Positions 60,700-64,000 of a DNA stretch of 64,000 nt are shown piece after piece. The stretch is from positions 1,995,001 through 2,059,000 of the forward strand of contig MCGE01000003.1 in NCBI GenBank assembly GCA_002105175.1, read 5' to 3'. How positions within the stretch are numbered: position 1 is the stretch's first letter; every line of letters starts with the position of its first letter. A model generated the notes under the pieces. It was not told where the DNA came from and ran no database searches. It worked only from the letters and a program-made list of their open reading frames with translations. The position numbers were made by a program, and so were the translations under genes. This DNA is from Absidia repens. Lineage: Eukaryota; Mucoromycota; Mucoromycetes; Mucorales; Cunninghamellaceae.

Positions 60700-61785
60700 T
60701 ACAATAAAAAAATATTTATAAGATTTCAATATATTAAATCGCACAGTGTAATGTATGATATTCAAGTAAAACATCAATTTGATTTGGTCTTCGAACAAGT
60801 GTCTATGCTACAATTCGTTTACAAGAGTTTCATACTAGTACTTCGCGATAATAAATGTTACCCGACTGCTCAATATAGTCCGTCTGTTTCCTTCTAAATT
60901 GTAACTATGCCTTGGAAAAAAAAAGAAGTGCATGTGTGCCTTTCAGTGTCCAATCTTCCTGCACAGCGCTCTGTCTACTGGGCATATAACATGCGTGCGA
61001 AAAAAAAGAGAACAAATAGTGGGCATTTTTTTGTCGCCCACGCCATTTCACACTTCTGTGAGAAGCCTGACTGGGGGGCGGGGTGGGATTAAAAATAGTC
61101 GCAATGGATGCAAAAACAGAAAAACCACCATAACAATGCACCTTAAAATTGCTAAATCATGCCGCCGGCGCTTCTGATAAATCAATATGTGGGCCGGAAA
61201 TTGATGAAAAAAAAAAAAAAGTAAGATAAGCCTAATAGCTGATGAGGATAATAAAGGAGGAAAAAAGTCAATACAGTGACGTACATTTCATAACACAATA
61301 CACATCATGGTTTAGGTAAGCTATTTGTGCACGAAACTAATATATCTATTATCAAACTTTCTTCGAAGTGCAAAGTGAGAGCGTTTTGTCCCCCCTATGC
61401 TAAATCTGTGGATTCAATTCACACAATGGAAAATAATATTCCGATAAATCGTTATGAAAACCGCTATACCCAACTTCTCCCGCATACATCATACCGATAC
61501 CACCTTGTTTAAATCCAGTCTCTTCCTTGATCATGTCGTATCATTTCTTTTTTCATATATAGTTTCCCTAATAATAATAAAACCCACCCACTCATTCCCT
61601 TGTAATACAGTGAGACCATATTTTCGTACTAAAAGGCCAAACAATAACAGCATCAGCTTTATTAAAGAAAAAAAAAATAACCAAAAACCGAATAAATAAT
61701 AGTAAAAGGATGAGAGGAGATGGAGGGAGGGAAACACCTAAACTAGCAATAGCAACTAAAAACTAACAATAAGGGCTGAAACTAA
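60700..61785. other. intergenic, 1.1 kb, no gene seen
   Basis: AT-rich, with A runs near 61206-61219 and 61664-61674. The part from 61540 is probably the 3' flank of the THOC1 gene (reverse-strand AATAA-like signals). Open frames here are short and unlike proteins. Confidence 0.4.
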
Positions 61786-64000
61786 TTATAGACTATCTTC
61801 TAGAATAAACTTTTTGACTTCTTTGAGGACCCGGACTTCCATTTCTACGTGTTTTTCAGTAATAGCTTGGCCAGGGACCGGAGGAGGCATAGCTGGGGAT
61901 ATGGTTGTTGGTGAAGACATGGATAATATGGATGATGACGATGATAGTGATGATGATGATGTCACCGAGAAGGATGATTTACCGTTGACAGTTGGTGTTG
62001 ACTTTGTTGGTTCTTCAGCATCTTTCATTTCTATATCTTCTGTAACGGTGGTGGTTGCTGTTGATGATGATGATGACTTCTCTTGTGAATCCTTGTCATT
62101 GTCGCTTTCTTTCTTGTCATCGCCGTTTTCTTTCTTGTCATCGCCGTTCTTAGCAGTAGATGTAGCATCATTTTCGTCGTCATCGTCGTCATCGTCGTCG
62201 TCATCATCATCATCGTCGTCGTCGTCTTGTGTCGATGATGTAGATTTTGATGATCCAGGATTGATGGCTTCGTTGAAATAGGTTCGTTTCATGTTGTATA
62301 CTTTTGGAATCAGCGATGCATGTGTCCTAAACATCATCCTCGTCACCTGGAAGAGGGCACCGTTCGCAATGTTGTATCGTTCTTCCACAGTGGCGTCCTT
62401 TTCCCGTTCAAGTATTTCCATGGATTGATCGATAATAGAAACGGGTGTCGGTAACGATGATCGTGATCTAATAAAATTGACAATCCCGATTAGAACTGTT
62501 GACGCTCAATTCCCATATTTCTGTCAAATAATAATAACTTACTGCATAATCGATCCAAGTGATTCTTTGTTTTTTCCATACATGTTGGTCATCTCCATAT
62601 TCCCATAAGTAAACCGATAATTCGAAGGACATGTCTATTGTCAGATAAAACGTATGGTATGTATGTGTCAATAAGATATTTCACTTACATTAATCGCAAC
62701 CATTTTTTATTTTCGCAGGCTTACCTTCAAAACCTTCTTTCTTTGCTGGCGTGCTTGTTCCAAAATACTAGAATCCAAAGGTGGTTTTTCAAAAGGGGGA
62801 CAGCCAGATGCTTTCCAAATAATCTGTTTAATAAAATAGAAAGATAATGATCTTGATGTTAGAACAAAAGTCTTTCATACCATACAAAACACATCCACCC
62901 ATCCACACATCTTACCCAGTTACGATCATGCTTGAGGACAGTCAAAACAATATCGGTATAAACTGTACCATGTGGTTTGGTGACGCGTAGTAGCTTGATC
63001 AGTTTTGATTCCATTTCAGTAATCCATTGTACTTGATCCTCCGTCACAGTATATGTTGGTTGCACCAAGGTTTGCTTGTTCGTCCCGCGCGCCGCCAGTA
63101 GAGATCGAGTGTTTTCCTTTTCTTCTTGAGAGAATCCCGACAAATACTGGAATAATATCAGAAATTGAAGAATAACGTTGCGTCGAAACCTGACATCTTC
63201 AATCTACATATATATATAAAGATAAACGTTTAATATAATCATCCCTGTACCGTTTTTCCACTCCCAACCTTTTTTTTTTTTTTTTTTTTTTTTTGTACCT
63301 GTAGTTCCAATAGTTTCCGGTTCGTTAATAGTCGAGGGAAGTGATAATCGTTGTTGATTTCTGCCAATATTTGTTCCGCAACATCACCATCGTTCGTATC
63401 CATTGTCATTGATTTTCGTTTTAGACCAGCAACCTGTGATGATTTAGCACCAGCGACAACTTCTTCGTTTTTAGAGATTTCTTCAAATTTTTCAAACACA
63501 ATGACAGCACCCTACGAAATCAAATCCAATCCATTCAGTTCCAGAGTCATTTTTTATATGTAAAATCGATCCATATTAAATCCTTATTACTTTCTGAAGT
63601 TCCGCAAAATTGTCAGTCTGGAGGACAGTTGGAGGATCCGAGAAGTATTTGCGAGTAGACCAAAAGACTTTGTAAAATTCTTTCTGGGCATCTATTCATA
63701 CAAAACAAATACATGTTAAAAAGTCAAGTTCACAAACAAACACTTTTCAAAAGTACTTCAACGTATATATGATCTTAATATTACCTGTCATAGTATCGTC
63801 TGCATCCACAACATCATCACCATCGTAATGGATTTGTTCCGAATTGAAATCCCCACGCAGATTGACACCTAATAAAGACATACAAGGTTAGCCCCATAAT
63901 GATGGTGATGGCGTTAAATTGATGAAAATTCTTGTTACCTGAGCGTTCACCAAGTGGGAAGGAGTTGGCCAAAAACATTAGAATGCGACCACAAAACACC
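61786..64000 (-). CDS. THOC1: THO complex subunit 1 (THOC1/Hpr1), 5' end beyond window
   Basis: Subunit of the nuclear THO/TREX complex that couples transcription to mRNA export and prevents R-loops. The visible exons cover the middle and C-terminus. From the right edge they read VFCGRILMFLANSFPLGERS; then DAQKEFYKVFWSTRKYFSDP; DYHFPRLLTNRKLLELQ; and RNVILQFLILFQYLSGFSQE. These are followed by VTEDQVQWITEMESKLIKLL, then GCPPFEKPP and a piece starting MEILEREKDATVEERYNIAN. The order matches THOC1. The C-terminal region is lineage-specific: a run of 17 aspartates (encoded near 62172-62225), Lys/Asp-rich repeats (DDKKENGDDKKES), Ser runs and a final helix VRVLKEVKKFILEDSL. No death domain is visible. 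The N-terminus lies to the right of the window. Confidence 0.88.

Noticed and set aside
61814..62281. Plus-strand open frame with Ser run opposite THOC1
   Set aside because: It is the antisense shadow of the Asp-rich THOC1 tail; the minus strand carries the conserved protein.

Overview
The window reads as nuclear DNA of an early-diverging filamentous fungus, most likely Mucoromycota and plausibly Mucorales. The reasons are many short GT-AG introns (often 60-120 nt), AT-rich intergenic DNA full of long A/T homopolymers, and gene families typical of that group: a Gti1/Pac2 WOPR regulator, a CDK10-type kinase, a small CRIB effector and a Met28/Cys-3-like bZIP. No species call is possible from the sequence alone.

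Layout: 1-151 holds the 5' exon of an unknown gene that runs off the left edge (-). Then come ribosomal protein eL37 (-), a DUF7137-type membrane protein (+), a long disordered protein with a C-terminal RRM-like domain (+) and the DHX35-type DEAH helicase (+). 9.7-14.4 kb is repeat-rich. 14.4-24.4 kb holds a disordered protein (+), the copper chaperone SCO1 (-), a GNAT acetyltransferase (+) and APC6/Cut9 (+). 24.4-27.5 kb is intergenic and contains a near-perfect 0.7 kb inverted repeat. 27.5-35.2 kb carries an MFS sugar transporter (-), GDP-mannose pyrophosphorylase (+) and a CDK10-like kinase (+), followed by a decayed tyrosine phosphatase fragment. 36-44 kb is a repeat block: a dispersed family, a CATACA microsatellite, a cluster of CGG-N10-CCG sites and a 1.18 kb tandem array. 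44.4-52.2 kb has the Gti1/Pac2 regulator (-) divergent from ubiquitin hydrolase Ubp14/USP5 (+), then a mitochondrial NAD+-type carrier (+). tRNA-Phe(GAA) lies at 53.0 kb. A doubtful unknown gene (-), the CRIB effector (+) and the bZIP factor (+) follow. 57.7-60.7 kb is a repeat-bounded segment carrying coding-like fragments. The right edge is the 3' part of the THO complex subunit THOC1/Hpr1 (-).

The intact genes are ordinary housekeeping and regulatory genes spread over many pathways: translation, splicing-type helicase, copper delivery to cytochrome oxidase, cell-cycle ubiquitination, wall and glycosylation precursor synthesis, deubiquitination, mitochondrial transport and mRNA export. Nothing suggests they form one pathway or cluster. 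The least explained material lies between genes. A dispersed family appears in about ten copies; it has a CACGTG-containing end and a 3' AATAAA end and is often arranged as inverted pairs. Two of these copies form the long hairpin, and another inverted pair flanks orphan exon-like sequences.

Gene models were built by joining open frames at GT-AG sites with matching phase. Repeat edges are approximate. No database comparison was possible.
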